From contig NZ_JAJAEL010000049.1 in assembly GCF_020447205.1 (NCBI RefSeq), positions 353,355-417,354 of the forward strand: a stretch of 64,000 nt of DNA, read 5' to 3'. Origin of the DNA: Thalassolituus alkanivorans. Lineage in GTDB: Bacteria; Pseudomonadota; Gammaproteobacteria; Pseudomonadales; Oceanobacteraceae. The notes under the pieces are model-generated. The model was not told the origin of the DNA. It saw nothing but the letters and a program-made list of their open reading frames with translations, and did not search any database. Position numbers and translations under genes: made by a program. Within the stretch, counting starts at the first letter, position 1, and every line of letters starts with the position of its first letter. Below, in pieces: positions 47,452 to 56,128 of the stretch.

Positions 47452-48264
47452 TCAGGAAAAGGTTGCCCAGATCGGTGCGTGATCTGACGGTTTTTCCAGT
47501 GCGCGAATATCGTAGCTGACACCCGCTGCGGTGCATTCTTCGTATACCGCAGGCGTTGCCAGAATATGGTCGATACGCAGGCCGCGTTTGGGCTCGTCAT
47601 CAAAGCCTTTGGAGCGGTAATCAAACCAGCTGAAGGTGTCGTTGCTGGCCGGATAATGTTTGCGATAGGTATCCTGCAAACCCCAGCCGAGCAGGCGCTG
47701 ATACCATTCGCGCTCTTCCGGCAGGAAACTGCACTTGCCGGTTTTAAGCCAGCGCTTACGGTTCGGCTCACCAATACCGATGTCGGTGTCTTCCGGTGAA
47801 ATATTCATATCACCCATCACGATCACCCGGTCGGCCGGGGTGAAGTTTTCACTCAGGTAACGCTGCAGGTCGGCGTAAAACTTTTCTTTAGCCGGGAATT
47901 TGGTTTCGTGGTCACGGCTTTCCCCCTGTGGGAAATAACCGTTCAGCACATTCCAGATTTTTCCGTCAATTTCGTAGCGTGCATGAATAATGCGTTTCTG
48001 CGCTTCGGCGTCATCCCATGGCCAGCCTTTCTGCACAAAGACGGGGGCGGTTTTACTCAGCAGGGCTACACCGTAATGACCTTTCTGGCCAAAAAACTCG
48101 ACATGAAATCCCAGTGCCTGAATATCCGCCAGCGGAAATTCGGCGTCCTGCACCTTGGTTTCCTGCAGGCCAAGCACATCCGGATTAAGCTGGTCGCGAA
48201 TGGCTTCCAGTTGATGAGGCCGGGCGCGTACGCCGTTAATATTGAAACTGATGATGGTGGTCAT
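47452..48264 (-). CDS. xthA: Exodeoxyribonuclease III
   Basis: 270 residues. AP endonuclease/3' exonuclease of base-excision repair. Metal-binding Asn8 ([11 protein letters not shown]) and Glu35 (GLQETKVQD), [13 protein letters not shown], and the C-terminal [10 protein letters not shown] with the catalytic His. MITE copy B lies 17 bp upstream of its start. Confidence 0.95.
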   Translation of the reverse strand: MTTIISFNINGVRARPHQLEAIRDQLNPDVLGLQETKVQDAEFPLADIQALGFHVEFFGQKGHYGVALLSKTAPVFVQKGWPWDDAEAQKRIIHARYEIDGKIWNVLNGYFPQGESRDHETKFPAKEKFYADLQRYLSENFTPADRVIVMGDMNISPEDTDIGIGEPNRKRWLKTGKCSFLPEEREWYQRLLGWGLQDTYRKHYPASNDTFSWFDYRSKGFDDEPKRGLRIDHILATPAVYEECTAAGVSYDIRALEKPSDHAPIWATFS

Positions 48265-48281
48265 GGCTGATCCTGACGCTA

Positions 48282-48611
48282 GGGCCTGTCGACACTAATT
48301 AAACAGGCCTGTTATTGGCTAAAAATATCTCAAACAAGGCGCTGAGAGTGTGGGATGTTCAGCACATCCCTGTGCCTCACCCCTTCGGGGTTGGCACGCC
48401 AATCTGTTCCAGACAGATTGGTAACGGGTTAAGCGAACGAACAGCAACGCAGGATGAGGGATTTTTAGCCATAACCCTTCGGGCTGAGGCCAGTTTCCCC
48501 CATGAACATCGTCGTTCGTCATTCATTTAGCCCGCTAATATCACGTCTCTCTCCTTGTTCTGAGAAAAACTGGCTCTCAGCAGGACCTATTCAATTAGTG
48601 TCGACAGGCCC
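48282..48611. mobile_element. MITE-like element, copy B (330 bp)
   Basis: Opposite orientation to copy A at 15209-15472. Ends are GGGCCTGTCGACACTAATT and its complement, with a TA dinucleotide on both flanks (cgcTA…TAata), a likely target duplication. It keeps an internal segment missing in copy A that contains a 9-bp hairpin, CCAATCTGT-TCCAG-ACAGATTGG. No transposase gene; a 67-codon frame inside is not convincing. Confidence 0.8.
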
Positions 48612-48727
48612 TAATAAAAACAGCCGCCATAATAACAGCCTGACAACATCAGGTCAGGTCGAGTGTTGGTCGGCCGGAGCAGGGCAGCACAAGTTGATTG
48701 ACTGAAAAACAAGCAGATGAAAACCCG

Positions 48728-48756
48728 GACTGATCACTCCTGTTGGGTGATCAGTC
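48728..48756. promoter_or_regulatory. 10-bp dyad upstream of the BtuB-like receptor
   Basis: GACTGATCAC-TCCTGTTGG-GTGATCAGTC, a perfect inverted repeat 68 bases before the receptor ATG, not followed by T's. It fits an operator better than a terminator. The B12-riboswitch core sequence is not seen in this region. Confidence 0.45.
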
Positions 48757-48823
48757 AAAATCACTACACTGAGCGCCATTGTTTTTACCGGCCAGTCCGG
48801 CCATTGCAACCGATGAGGTCAAC

Positions 48824-50659
48824 ATGAACCGCACACCTTTTAAACCGGCCATTCTGGCGGCACTGATTGCTCAGATGCTTGCCAGTCAGTCTCAGGCAGC
48901 TGATACCGTCGAGCTGGATGCGCAGCGCGTTACCGGCCAGTTATTCAGCCAGAGCATTGCCGAGCAGGCATTTGCGGTTGAGGTGATTGAACGCGCCGAC
49001 CTGAAATTATTACCGGTGACCAATTTGGCTGATGCGCTGGAATGGGTGGGCGGACTGGATGTGCGCCAGCGTGGCAGCGGTGCTCAGGTTGATCTTGGCA
49101 TCCGTGGCGCCGGTTATGAGCAGACACTGATTCTGGTCGATGGTGTGCGCATGAATGATCCGCAGACCGGCCATCATAATTTCGATCTGCCGGTTACTCT
49201 GGAAGATATTGAACGCATTGAGATTGTCCGCGGCCCGGGTGCCGGACAGTATGGCCCGAACGGTAATGCCGGGGTGATCAATCTGGTTACCCGCAAGCAG
49301 GTGGAGTCTGAAAATGGCCGCAGCGCGCTGTTAAAAGCCGAAGCCGGCAGTAAAGATTACGCCCGTGGTTTACTGAGTCTGGCCAAAACCCAGGGCAACT
49401 GGAGCCACTTTGCGGCGATCAGCCAGCAGGAGTCGGACACCTACATTAAGGGGGCTGATCTGGATTACATCAGCCAGCAGGGTAATTACCGTTTAGTGCA
49501 TCAGAACGATGCGTACACCACGGTGCTTGGACTGGGCTATCTGGACCGGGGCTTTGGTGCTCAGGGCTTTTATGCCGGAGCCGACAAGCGCGCGAACGAA
49601 AACACCATTCAGCGCTACGCTTACCTTACCCACGAGCAGCGTTATTCCACCGGGCGCAGTGTCGATGTTGCCGTTAACTGGCGCCAGCACGACGATGAAT
49701 TTTACTATCTGAATTATGCGCCTTCTGTGCATCAGACCAACGCCTGGCAGAGCCGCCTGCGTTTTCGTCTGAATGAATCACTGGCGCTGGGCTATGAGTT
49801 TAATCAGGAAGACATCGACAGCACCTCGACGCTGGGTGATCGCCATAAGCGTGAATACGGCAGCGCCTTTGCGTTTGGTCAGTACGACTTTGGCGCCGTG
49901 CAGCTGGCGGGCAGTTTGTCGTATCTCGATTATGACGGCGGCGACAGCTATACCTTGCCGGTGCTGGGTCTGACCCTGCCGCTGGCGGCTGGTCAGCAGC
50001 TGTATCTGAATGCAGGCAAAAGCGTGCGTGTGCCGACCATGAATGATTTGTATCTGAATCAAAGCACCAACAAGGGTAACCCGGACCTTAAAGCAGAAGA
50101 AACCCGCAGCGCTGAGCTGGGTGCGCGTCTGAATCTGGCCGGGCTGCAGACCCGTCTGGCGGTCTTTAAGCGCAACACCACAGATGCCATCGATTACACC
50201 CAGACCGCGGCCGAAGTCGCCGATCCGGCCATTAATTACTACACCGCACGTAATATCGATGCGATTGACACCAAAGGTTACGATGCCGAGCTGGATGCCA
50301 CCGGCCTGCTGGCGGCAAGCGGTCTGCAGAAGGCAAGTCTGAGCTATACCCGCCTGATTCAGGACTTTACCAATCAGTATGAAAAGGCCCGCTACAGTAA
50401 ATCACAGCTTGAACACCAGGTGGTTCTGGCGCTGACCTATGAGCTGCTGCCGGGGCTGAGTGCAACTTCGCTGTATAAATTCGAAGACCGCTACGACCAG
50501 AATGGCTACCGCATCTGGGATCTGGGCTTAAAGCAGCAGAATAATGGCTGGAGCTGGGCCGTTGCGGCGACCAATGTGCTGGACGCGGACTATATCGACA
50601 GTGGCTTTATTGAAGCGCCGGGCACCGGCTATCGCTTTGAGATCAGCGCGGGCCTGTAA
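48824..50659 (+). CDS. TonB-dependent outer-membrane receptor (BtuB-like)
   Basis: 611 residues. Signal peptide (ALIAQMLASQSQA), plug domain (about 40-165, LADALEWVGGLDVRQRG, LILVDGVRMNDPQTGHHN, RIEIVRGPGAGQYGPNGNAG), then a 22-strand-type barrel. ATG 48824 has a GAGG site; an ATG at 48779 lacks one. The plug is close to vitamin-B12/cobalamin-type BtuB proteins, but the ligand is unproven. It could be energised by the TonB2 operon at 42.3-47.4 kb. Confidence 0.9.
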   Translation: MNRTPFKPAILAALIAQMLASQSQAADTVELDAQRVTGQLFSQSIAEQAFAVEVIERADLKLLPVTNLADALEWVGGLDVRQRGSGAQVDLGIRGAGYEQTLILVDGVRMNDPQTGHHNFDLPVTLEDIERIEIVRGPGAGQYGPNGNAGVINLVTRKQVESENGRSALLKAEAGSKDYARGLLSLAKTQGNWSHFAAISQQESDTYIKGADLDYISQQGNYRLVHQNDAYTTVLGLGYLDRGFGAQGFYAGADKRANENTIQRYAYLTHEQRYSTGRSVDVAVNWRQHDDEFYYLNYAPSVHQTNAWQSRLRFRLNESLALGYEFNQEDIDSTSTLGDRHKREYGSAFAFGQYDFGAVQLAGSLSYLDYDGGDSYTLPVLGLTLPLAAGQQLYLNAGKSVRVPTMNDLYLNQSTNKGNPDLKAEETRSAELGARLNLAGLQTRLAVFKRNTTDAIDYTQTAAEVADPAINYYTARNIDAIDTKGYDAELDATGLLAASGLQKASLSYTRLIQDFTNQYEKARYSKSQLEHQVVLALTYELLPGLSATSLYKFEDRYDQNGYRIWDLGLKQQNNGWSWAVAATNVLDADYIDSGFIEAPGTGYRFEISAGL

Positions 50660-50722
50660 ATCGCAGGGAGTGAGAAGCGAGGTTAAGGATTGAGGGTATG
50701 ACCGGCATAGCCTGCCGGTCAT

Positions 50723-50771
50723 AAAAAAGCCGGAGTGACTGTTCAGTACCGACAGCCGCTCCGGCTTTTTT
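50723..50771. terminator. Bidirectional terminator between receptor and thiI
   Basis: AAAAAAGCCGGAG … CTCCGGCTTTTTT, 13-bp arms around a 23-base loop. A further inverted repeat, ATGACCGGCA-TAGCC-TGCCGGTCAT, sits just before it (about 50698-50722). Confidence 0.8.
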
Positions 50772-50788
50772 ATGCGCACAGCAGAGCG

Positions 50789-52306
50789 TTAGTCTTCGCT
50801 GTGGTCGACGGCTTCGGCCTTATAGGCTGGTTTAACAAAGCCCGGTTCCATAAACACCGCAAAGTTACCACGCTGCTCGCTCATCAGGTGATGGGCATGA
50901 ATCTTACTCATGGTGCCTTTCTGGCAGTAGAGCAGGAAGCGGGTGTCCGGCTGTTGTTTTGTCAGTTCGTTCACGCGGTTATCGAGATCAAAGAACGGAA
51001 TGGTCAGCACGCTGTTGTTGGTCAGCGTCAGTGGCGCGTCAGCCGCTTCCGCCGGGTGGCGGATGTCGATGATTACATCATTCAGGCCCGGAGTAGTAAT
51101 AATATCGACATTCTCCAGACCACTCTCGGCGCCATTAAGCACATCGTCGATGCGCTGGTAGGTGGCATCGGCCAGCGCCTGCTCCAGTACTGCCATATCA
51201 AATTTGGCTTCAGCTTCGGCCACTTTGCTGCGATCACCCACGGTGGTCGGGTTCACTGAAATCACACCACAGTATTCCGGCATGGTGGCCGCGAACATTT
51301 CGGTGCCGATACGACGGGCGGTATCGATGATGTCCTGCTTATCCATAGCCGCCAGCGGGCGCAGCACCATACGGTCGGCCACTTCATCGATCACTGCCAG
51401 GTTGGTAATGGTCTGGCTGGCGACCTGAGCCACGGCTTCGCCGGTCACCAGTGCCGGCAGGTTCAGGTTTTCAGCCACGCGCGAGGCGGCGCGCAGCATC
51501 ATACGCTTGAGTACAACACCCATCTGGCCGGTATCTACATTGGTCAGAATTTCGGCCACAACCTTCTCGAACGGCACGGTAACAAACTTAACCCGGTGGC
51601 TTTCACCAAAGGTGCTCCACAGGTAATGGGAAACCTGCTTCACGCCGATTTCATGCGCGCTGCCGCCAAGGTTAAAGAAGCAAAAGTGGGTTTTCAGACC
51701 GCGGCGGGTCATCAGGTAGCTGGCAACGGTGGAGTCAAAGCCACCGGAAATCAGGCTCAGCACTTCGCCCTGACTGCCCAGCGGATAGCCGCCTAGGCCT
51801 TTGATGGTTTGCTGCACCACCTGAACCTTGTCGTTACGCAGTTCCGCCAGCACGGTCACTTCCGGGCGGTGCAGATCGACGCGCAGTGCCTCGGTTTCTT
51901 TCAGAAAGCCGCCACCCATATAGATTTCCGCCTGGTGGGAGGTGAAATCGTGCTGGCCCGCGCGCTTGATGCGCACACAAAAGGATTTACCGGCGACGCG
52001 CTCACGGTAGGCATCGCGTACGCGCTGATAGGCTTCGTCCAGCGTGCTGAAGGTGTATTCCGTGATTTCCAGTGCTGCAGCAATGCCTGGCGTGTGCGAC
52101 AGGATCTGAATGGTCTGGCGGCGGGCCGCATCGTCATCGCGGTTGACCAGAACGATCAGGCTGTCCCAGCGGTTCTGTACGTCCACCGAAATGGCGTGGC
52201 GACGGAACATGTTCTGCAGATTTTGGCGCAGAATCTTGGTCATCTGCTTGCGCACACTGGTGGATTTGATGGTGATTTCCGGGAACAGCTTGATTACGAG
52301 CTTCAT
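50789..52306 (-). CDS. thiI: tRNA 4-thiouridine synthase/thiamine sulfurtransferase ThiI
   Basis: 505 residues. THUMP domain (about 60-165), PP-loop SGGFDS at 187-192, and a C-terminal rhodanese domain with Cys461 in LLYCQKGTMS, so it can serve both tRNA thiolation and thiazole synthesis. Start at 52306 gives MKLVIKLFPEITIKSTSVR, the family start; the frame runs 63 codons further upstream without homology. Confidence 0.95.
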   Translation of the reverse strand: MKLVIKLFPEITIKSTSVRKQMTKILRQNLQNMFRRHAISVDVQNRWDSLIVLVNRDDDAARRQTIQILSHTPGIAAALEITEYTFSTLDEAYQRVRDAYRERVAGKSFCVRIKRAGQHDFTSHQAEIYMGGGFLKETEALRVDLHRPEVTVLAELRNDKVQVVQQTIKGLGGYPLGSQGEVLSLISGGFDSTVASYLMTRRGLKTHFCFFNLGGSAHEIGVKQVSHYLWSTFGESHRVKFVTVPFEKVVAEILTNVDTGQMGVVLKRMMLRAASRVAENLNLPALVTGEAVAQVASQTITNLAVIDEVADRMVLRPLAAMDKQDIIDTARRIGTEMFAATMPEYCGVISVNPTTVGDRSKVAEAEAKFDMAVLEQALADATYQRIDDVLNGAESGLENVDIITTPGLNDVIIDIRHPAEAADAPLTLTNNSVLTIPFFDLDNRVNELTKQQPDTRFLLYCQKGTMSKIHAHHLMSEQRGNFAVFMEPGFVKPAYKAEAVDHSED

Positions 52307-52553
52307 AGGGAGGCGGGGCGGTAAAATTTGGGGCGCGAAGTATATCCTACTTCCATGTCCGGGGCATCCGCGGGGTGAGCCAGTGTCAATTTCGACCGCT
52401 TTGCTCAGGACGGAACCAAGTCCAAAGTATGAGGCTTCCGCAGGCGGTGCTGCTATATGGGGCAGGGTCATCGTAGTGTCATATTGGCTCAGCAATCTCT
52501 GTTATAGCGCCCCACAGGCTTGGGGTCTCATCATGAAACTGAAGGAGTAGGAC

Positions 52554-53300
52554 ATGACAAAACGAATTGCACTGGTAACCGGCGGAACCGGCGGCATTGG
52601 CACCGCGATTTGCAAGCAGCTGCATGACGATGGCTATCAGGTGGTGGCAGGCTACTACCACGGCGGCAATCACGACAAAGCGCAGACCTGGCAGGATAAG
52701 CTGAAAGAAGAGGGGTACGACATCGCCCTGGCGTACGGCAATATCCGCGACTTTGCTTCCTGTGAAGCCTGCATTGAGGGGATCCGCAAGGACTTCGGCA
52801 CCATCGATGTACTTATCAATAATGGTGGCATCACCCGTGACACTACGCTGCGTAAAATGTCTCCGGAATACTGGCACGATGTGATTGAGACCAACCTGAC
52901 CTCGGTGTTCTATATGACCCGTCTGGTAATTAATGACATGCTGGAGAAAAAGTGGGGGCGTATCGTCAATATCTCTTCCATTAACGGCGAGAAAGGCCAG
53001 TTCGGTCAGGCTAACTATTCTGCCGCCAAAGCCGGCATGTACGGCTTTACCAAGGCCGTCGCGCAGGAGGTCGCCAGCAAAGGTATTACCGTGAATACAG
53101 TATCGCCAGGCTATATCGCCACCAGCATGATCATGGACGTGCCGGAAGAGATCCGTGAAGACATCCGTAAGGGTATTCCGGTCGGACGTTTTGGCGAGCC
53201 AGAAGATATCGCCCGCGTGGTGAGCTTTCTGGCCGATGAAAAGGCGGGTTTTGTGACTGGTGCCAATATCTCCGCTAACGGCGGTCAGTATATGCACTGA
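52554..53300 (+). CDS. phaB: Acetoacetyl-CoA reductase
   Basis: 248 residues, short-chain reductase. TGGTGGIG at 9-16, Ser in NISSINGEKGQFGQ, Tyr/Lys in NYSAAKAGMYGFTKA. The distinctive GQFGQANYSAAKAG and GGQYMH C-terminus match PhaB of polyhydroxybutyrate synthesis rather than FabG. Strong ribosome site AAGGAG before ATG 52554. No phaA or phaC nearby, so the pathway genes are scattered. Confidence 0.92.
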   Translation: MTKRIALVTGGTGGIGTAICKQLHDDGYQVVAGYYHGGNHDKAQTWQDKLKEEGYDIALAYGNIRDFASCEACIEGIRKDFGTIDVLINNGGITRDTTLRKMSPEYWHDVIETNLTSVFYMTRLVINDMLEKKWGRIVNISSINGEKGQFGQANYSAAKAGMYGFTKAVAQEVASKGITVNTVSPGYIATSMIMDVPEEIREDIRKGIPVGRFGEPEDIARVVSFLADEKAGFVTGANISANGGQYMH

Positions 53301-53362
53301 GCCTGCTGTTTCGCACCGCATTTCATGCGGTGTATTCCGGTATTAAAGAGGCGAAGCCGGGG

Positions 53363-54598
53363 TTACAGCTCCGGCTTCAGCTTTTTATGGCGGGCACTGG
53401 CGTGGCGCTCACGCAGCTCGGTGTCGATGTAACGGTCGGTCGTGGCCATGCTGGCATGACCGGCGTCTTCCTTAACGTGTTCCTTGGGGCGGAATTTTAC
53501 GTCTTCGGAAATACCGGTGTGGCGCAGCCAGTGCACGGTGGCCACGCGTAACTCCTGTGCTTCATCTTCCAGCCCCTGACTGCGCATGCGCTCAAAGGCC
53601 TGATCGAAGCAGGACTGCACCAGATAGCGGATCTGGCGGGTACTGGTCACCGGGCCGCGTCCTTTCAGTCGTTGCACCAGTGGTGTCTGCTCGCCGACAT
53701 AGGGCAGGCGTGGCAGGTTCAGATGCTCGCGGTAGCGGCGCAGCGCGGCGAGCATGTCGTCAGACACTGTTACCAGGCGCGCCTTGTTGCCTTTACCGAC
53801 AACCCTGAGCCACCAGTTACCATCGGCATCGGTATGAAAATCACCCATAACCGGTGTTGAGCGTTCATCGGCTACCAGTTCGGAGATGCGCAGATACATA
53901 CCAAACAGCAGGCGCATCACAAACAGCGAGCGCTCGTGCTCGGCCGGGCTTTCTTTCGCCAGTTGTTCGACGGTTTCCAGAATGAAATCCCACTGCAGAT
54001 TCGACAGGCGCCGCACCGGCTCCTGATAGGCATGACGTTGCAGAAACTTGCTCTTCTGGCGAATCAGCGCCACCGGATTGATGCGCAGGTAATCTTCCTG
54101 CAGCAGATAATTAAAGTAGGTTGAGAGTACGGCGAACAACGCCTGCAGGCTTTTCTGTGACAGTGAAAAAGCCGTACGGGCCTGCGGATCGGCCTTGATC
54201 GCCTGATTCACAAAGGGGCGCCAGTCGGGGTTGGCGACCCGTTCACCCTGATGGTTTTTAAAACGCGCCACCTGCTTACTGCCAATCCAGGCTTTGGGAG
54301 GTGACTGACAGAAATGGATGTAAGCCTCAAGATCCTGCCGCTTAAGCTCGCCCAGACCACAACCGCGCACCAGCCAGCACCATTGCAAGAGGCGCTCAAC
54401 TTCACGGCGGTAGCTGTTGAAGGTAGCGGTACTGCCGTTATAGCTGACCAGAAAACTGAAGCTGTGCACCAGATCTTCAAAGGCACCATCAATGCGCTGC
54501 AGCTCGGGGTGCAGTGCCAGAATGCGGCGGGCGCTGCTCAGTGGATTGCCCAGGTAGTCGAGCTGGTCTATTAGTGGAGCGGGAGGGGTGTTTAGCAT
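53363..54598 (-). CDS. Tyrosine recombinase/phage-type integrase
   Basis: 411 residues from ATG 54598 (TTG 54604 also open). N-terminal SAM-like DNA-binding region (about 45-180) and catalytic domain with Arg in LRISELVADE, Lys in VVGKGNKARLV, His-x-x-Arg in VHWLRHTG, His in EDAGHASMATTDRY and the Tyr of DRYID. All catalytic residues are present, so it may be active. No excisionase or phage genes adjoin it. It marks the left edge of the accessory region. Confidence 0.88.
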   Translation of the reverse strand: MLNTPPAPLIDQLDYLGNPLSSARRILALHPELQRIDGAFEDLVHSFSFLVSYNGSTATFNSYRREVERLLQWCWLVRGCGLGELKRQDLEAYIHFCQSPPKAWIGSKQVARFKNHQGERVANPDWRPFVNQAIKADPQARTAFSLSQKSLQALFAVLSTYFNYLLQEDYLRINPVALIRQKSKFLQRHAYQEPVRRLSNLQWDFILETVEQLAKESPAEHERSLFVMRLLFGMYLRISELVADERSTPVMGDFHTDADGNWWLRVVGKGNKARLVTVSDDMLAALRRYREHLNLPRLPYVGEQTPLVQRLKGRGPVTSTRQIRYLVQSCFDQAFERMRSQGLEDEAQELRVATVHWLRHTGISEDVKFRPKEHVKEDAGHASMATTDRYIDTELRERHASARHKKLKPEL

Positions 54599-54602
54599 TA
54601 TC

Positions 54603-54615
54603 AATTATCGGAAAT
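54603..54615. repeat. 13-bp direct repeat, copy 1
   Basis: AATTATCGGAAAT just upstream of the integrase gene; identical copy at 55042-55054. Confidence 0.5.
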
Positions 54616-54800
54616 TCAGAGTTGCTGAAGCATAACGGCTAACGCCGGAGGAGGCCAGAGTGCGTTCGAACGGGGTTGAACGCTCAGGATGCGAAATGCA
54701 TTTCACTTTAAATAAAATTTTTAAGTTATTGATATTTAATGATTTCCATCATCCCTTGGTAGTGGTTAAAGCCTGCTGGAAAAGAAAATAAAAAAAGATG

Positions 54801-54828
54801 GAACCCTTTGCCGCCCTGGTTCGTGTTA
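54801..54828 (+). promoter_or_regulatory. Candidate ECF-sigma promoter
   Basis: GGAACC (54801-54806), 16-bp spacer, CGTGTT (54823-54828): the form of extracytoplasmic-function sigma promoters (GGAAC / CGTC-like). Positioned 35 bp before the lipoprotein start. Confidence 0.4.
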
Positions 54829-54862
54829 CTGCACACACGCCAACATATAAAGAGGTACTCCG

Positions 54863-55030
54863 ATGTTTCGTACTAACTGGTTACGCAATTCACTGTTTCT
54901 GGCGGTGACGTCTGCATTGGTTGCTGGTTGTAACAGCAGCTCCTCCGGTTCAGATACCGGCCGCCTGTCACTGAATGTGACTGATGCTCCGGTCGATTCC
55001 GCCAGCAATATGCCGCAACACCTTTTGTAG
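54863..55030 (+). pseudogene. 5' remnant of a DUF4382-type lipoprotein
   Basis: 55 codons: a lipoprotein signal peptide with lipobox (LVAGCNSSSSG) and GRLSLNVTDAPVDSA, the conserved start of DUF4382 proteins, which run to several hundred residues. After that the sequence departs from the family and meets a TAG. A ribosome site AGAGG precedes ATG 54863. The 3' part is lost through fusion to an unrelated barrel gene. Confidence 0.65.
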
Positions 55031-55549
55031 ATATATCTTCAAATTATCGGAAATATGGAGCTGAGCTCTCAGCCTTATATTCCGCCGGTTATGAGTATCG
55101 TTTTGGCGACAATACGGATGACCGCCTGCAGCAACGCCTGCGCCTGAGTCTGGAATCGGGCAATTACTATTGGCGTGGCTGGCTGGGTTACCAGCTGGAA
55201 GACACCAGCCAATCAGGCACGGAGGCATCATTCACCAATAGCGGCCGCATGCTGCGCTCAGTGTTTACCGGCGCAAAAATGAGCTGGGCGCAGGGACTGA
55301 GCCTGCGCGCTCAGCTGGAAAAACGCCATGCTCTGTACCATGACTCACTGACGATCATTGATCTCGATGGTACAGAAAAAACTGCTCGCCGCCGTCAGGA
55401 GCTCTGGCGTATCAGTGCCGATCTGCAATGGCGTACAAACCAGTGGCGACTACATGCCGGAGTGATGGCGGGTAAAGCGAATGACCGTTTTGAGCTGTAC
55501 GATTTCACTCAGCATCAGGTTTATGCCGGTGCGGACTATCAGTGGTGAT
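55010..55549 (+). pseudogene. 3' remnant of an outer-membrane beta-barrel gene
   Basis: A frame open from 54985, different from the lipoprotein frame, reads as barrel strands: YGAELSALYSAGYEYRFG, LRLSLESGNYYWRGWLGY, LHAGVMAGKANDRFELYD and the terminal YAGADYQW, ending in an aromatic residue as outer-membrane proteins do. About 180 residues remain with no start or signal peptide. An ATG at 55282 would only start mid-barrel. Confidence 0.6.
55042..55054. repeat. 13-bp direct repeat, copy 2
   Basis: AATTATCGGAAAT inside the barrel remnant; the first copy is at 54603-54615. Confidence 0.5.
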
Positions 55550-55550
55550 A

Positions 55551-56128
55551 ACGCCTGAGTCGTCATACTCAGGCAACGGCGCCGGGCCTGAGACTCAGCT
55601 GGACCAGAGATTCAGCTAGGCTGCAGATTCTTGAACGGGTTGCAAGTGAACGTCACGCTGGGCAGGTTTGTGATTAGCGGTGCAGGATTGCATCCGGCGT
55701 ATAAATCAAAGATGTGCAGATTTATTAGAACTCGTGCCGATGGACGTGGATGACAACAACAAGTGCTAAACCAATACCTTGAAATATCACAGCAATATCA
55801 ATTACTTATAGTAATGTTATCCACAAAAAGCGCTAAAATATCGTTCTCATTTGTTGAGTAAAATGGGATCAATGGGCAATCACAAAAAGCACTAAAGTCG
55901 TTAGCACCATGCTGAGTGACTGATACTGATTGGCCTGACAGGAAGTTGCGCGTTTTCTATAGCAGATAGCCCATTCCTCTAGCCTTTCAGTTTGACTGTC
56001 TCGAATCTCTTTGCCTGTGAATTGTTTTTAGTCGATTTGCTACCGGTACAAATTAGCGGTGAAATGGGTACTCGATCAGACGCTGGATATTTTGCACACC
56101 TAAACATCAGCGCCGGGGCCAATCCAGA
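55551..56128. other. Gene-free stretch with a short hairpin and three iteron-like repeats
   Basis: No credible coding frame. GCCTGAGT-CGTCAT-ACTCAGGC (55553-55574) is a hairpin just after the barrel remnant. AAGTGCTAAA (55761), AAGCGCTAAA (55828) and AAGCACTAAA (55887) recur; the last two extend to CACAAAAAGCRCTAAA. Otherwise nothing recognised. Confidence 0.6.

Noticed and set aside
48319..48522. 67-codon minus-strand frame in MITE copy B
   Set aside because: Not preserved in copy A because of the internal length difference; no ribosome site; element appears non-coding.
48612..48823. Cobalamin riboswitch before the BtuB-like gene
   Set aside because: I could not find the conserved B12-box core; only a simple dyad is present.
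52307..52495. 63-codon N-terminal extension of ThiI
   Set aside because: No homology to the family, and MKLVIKLFPEITIKS at 52306 is the standard start.
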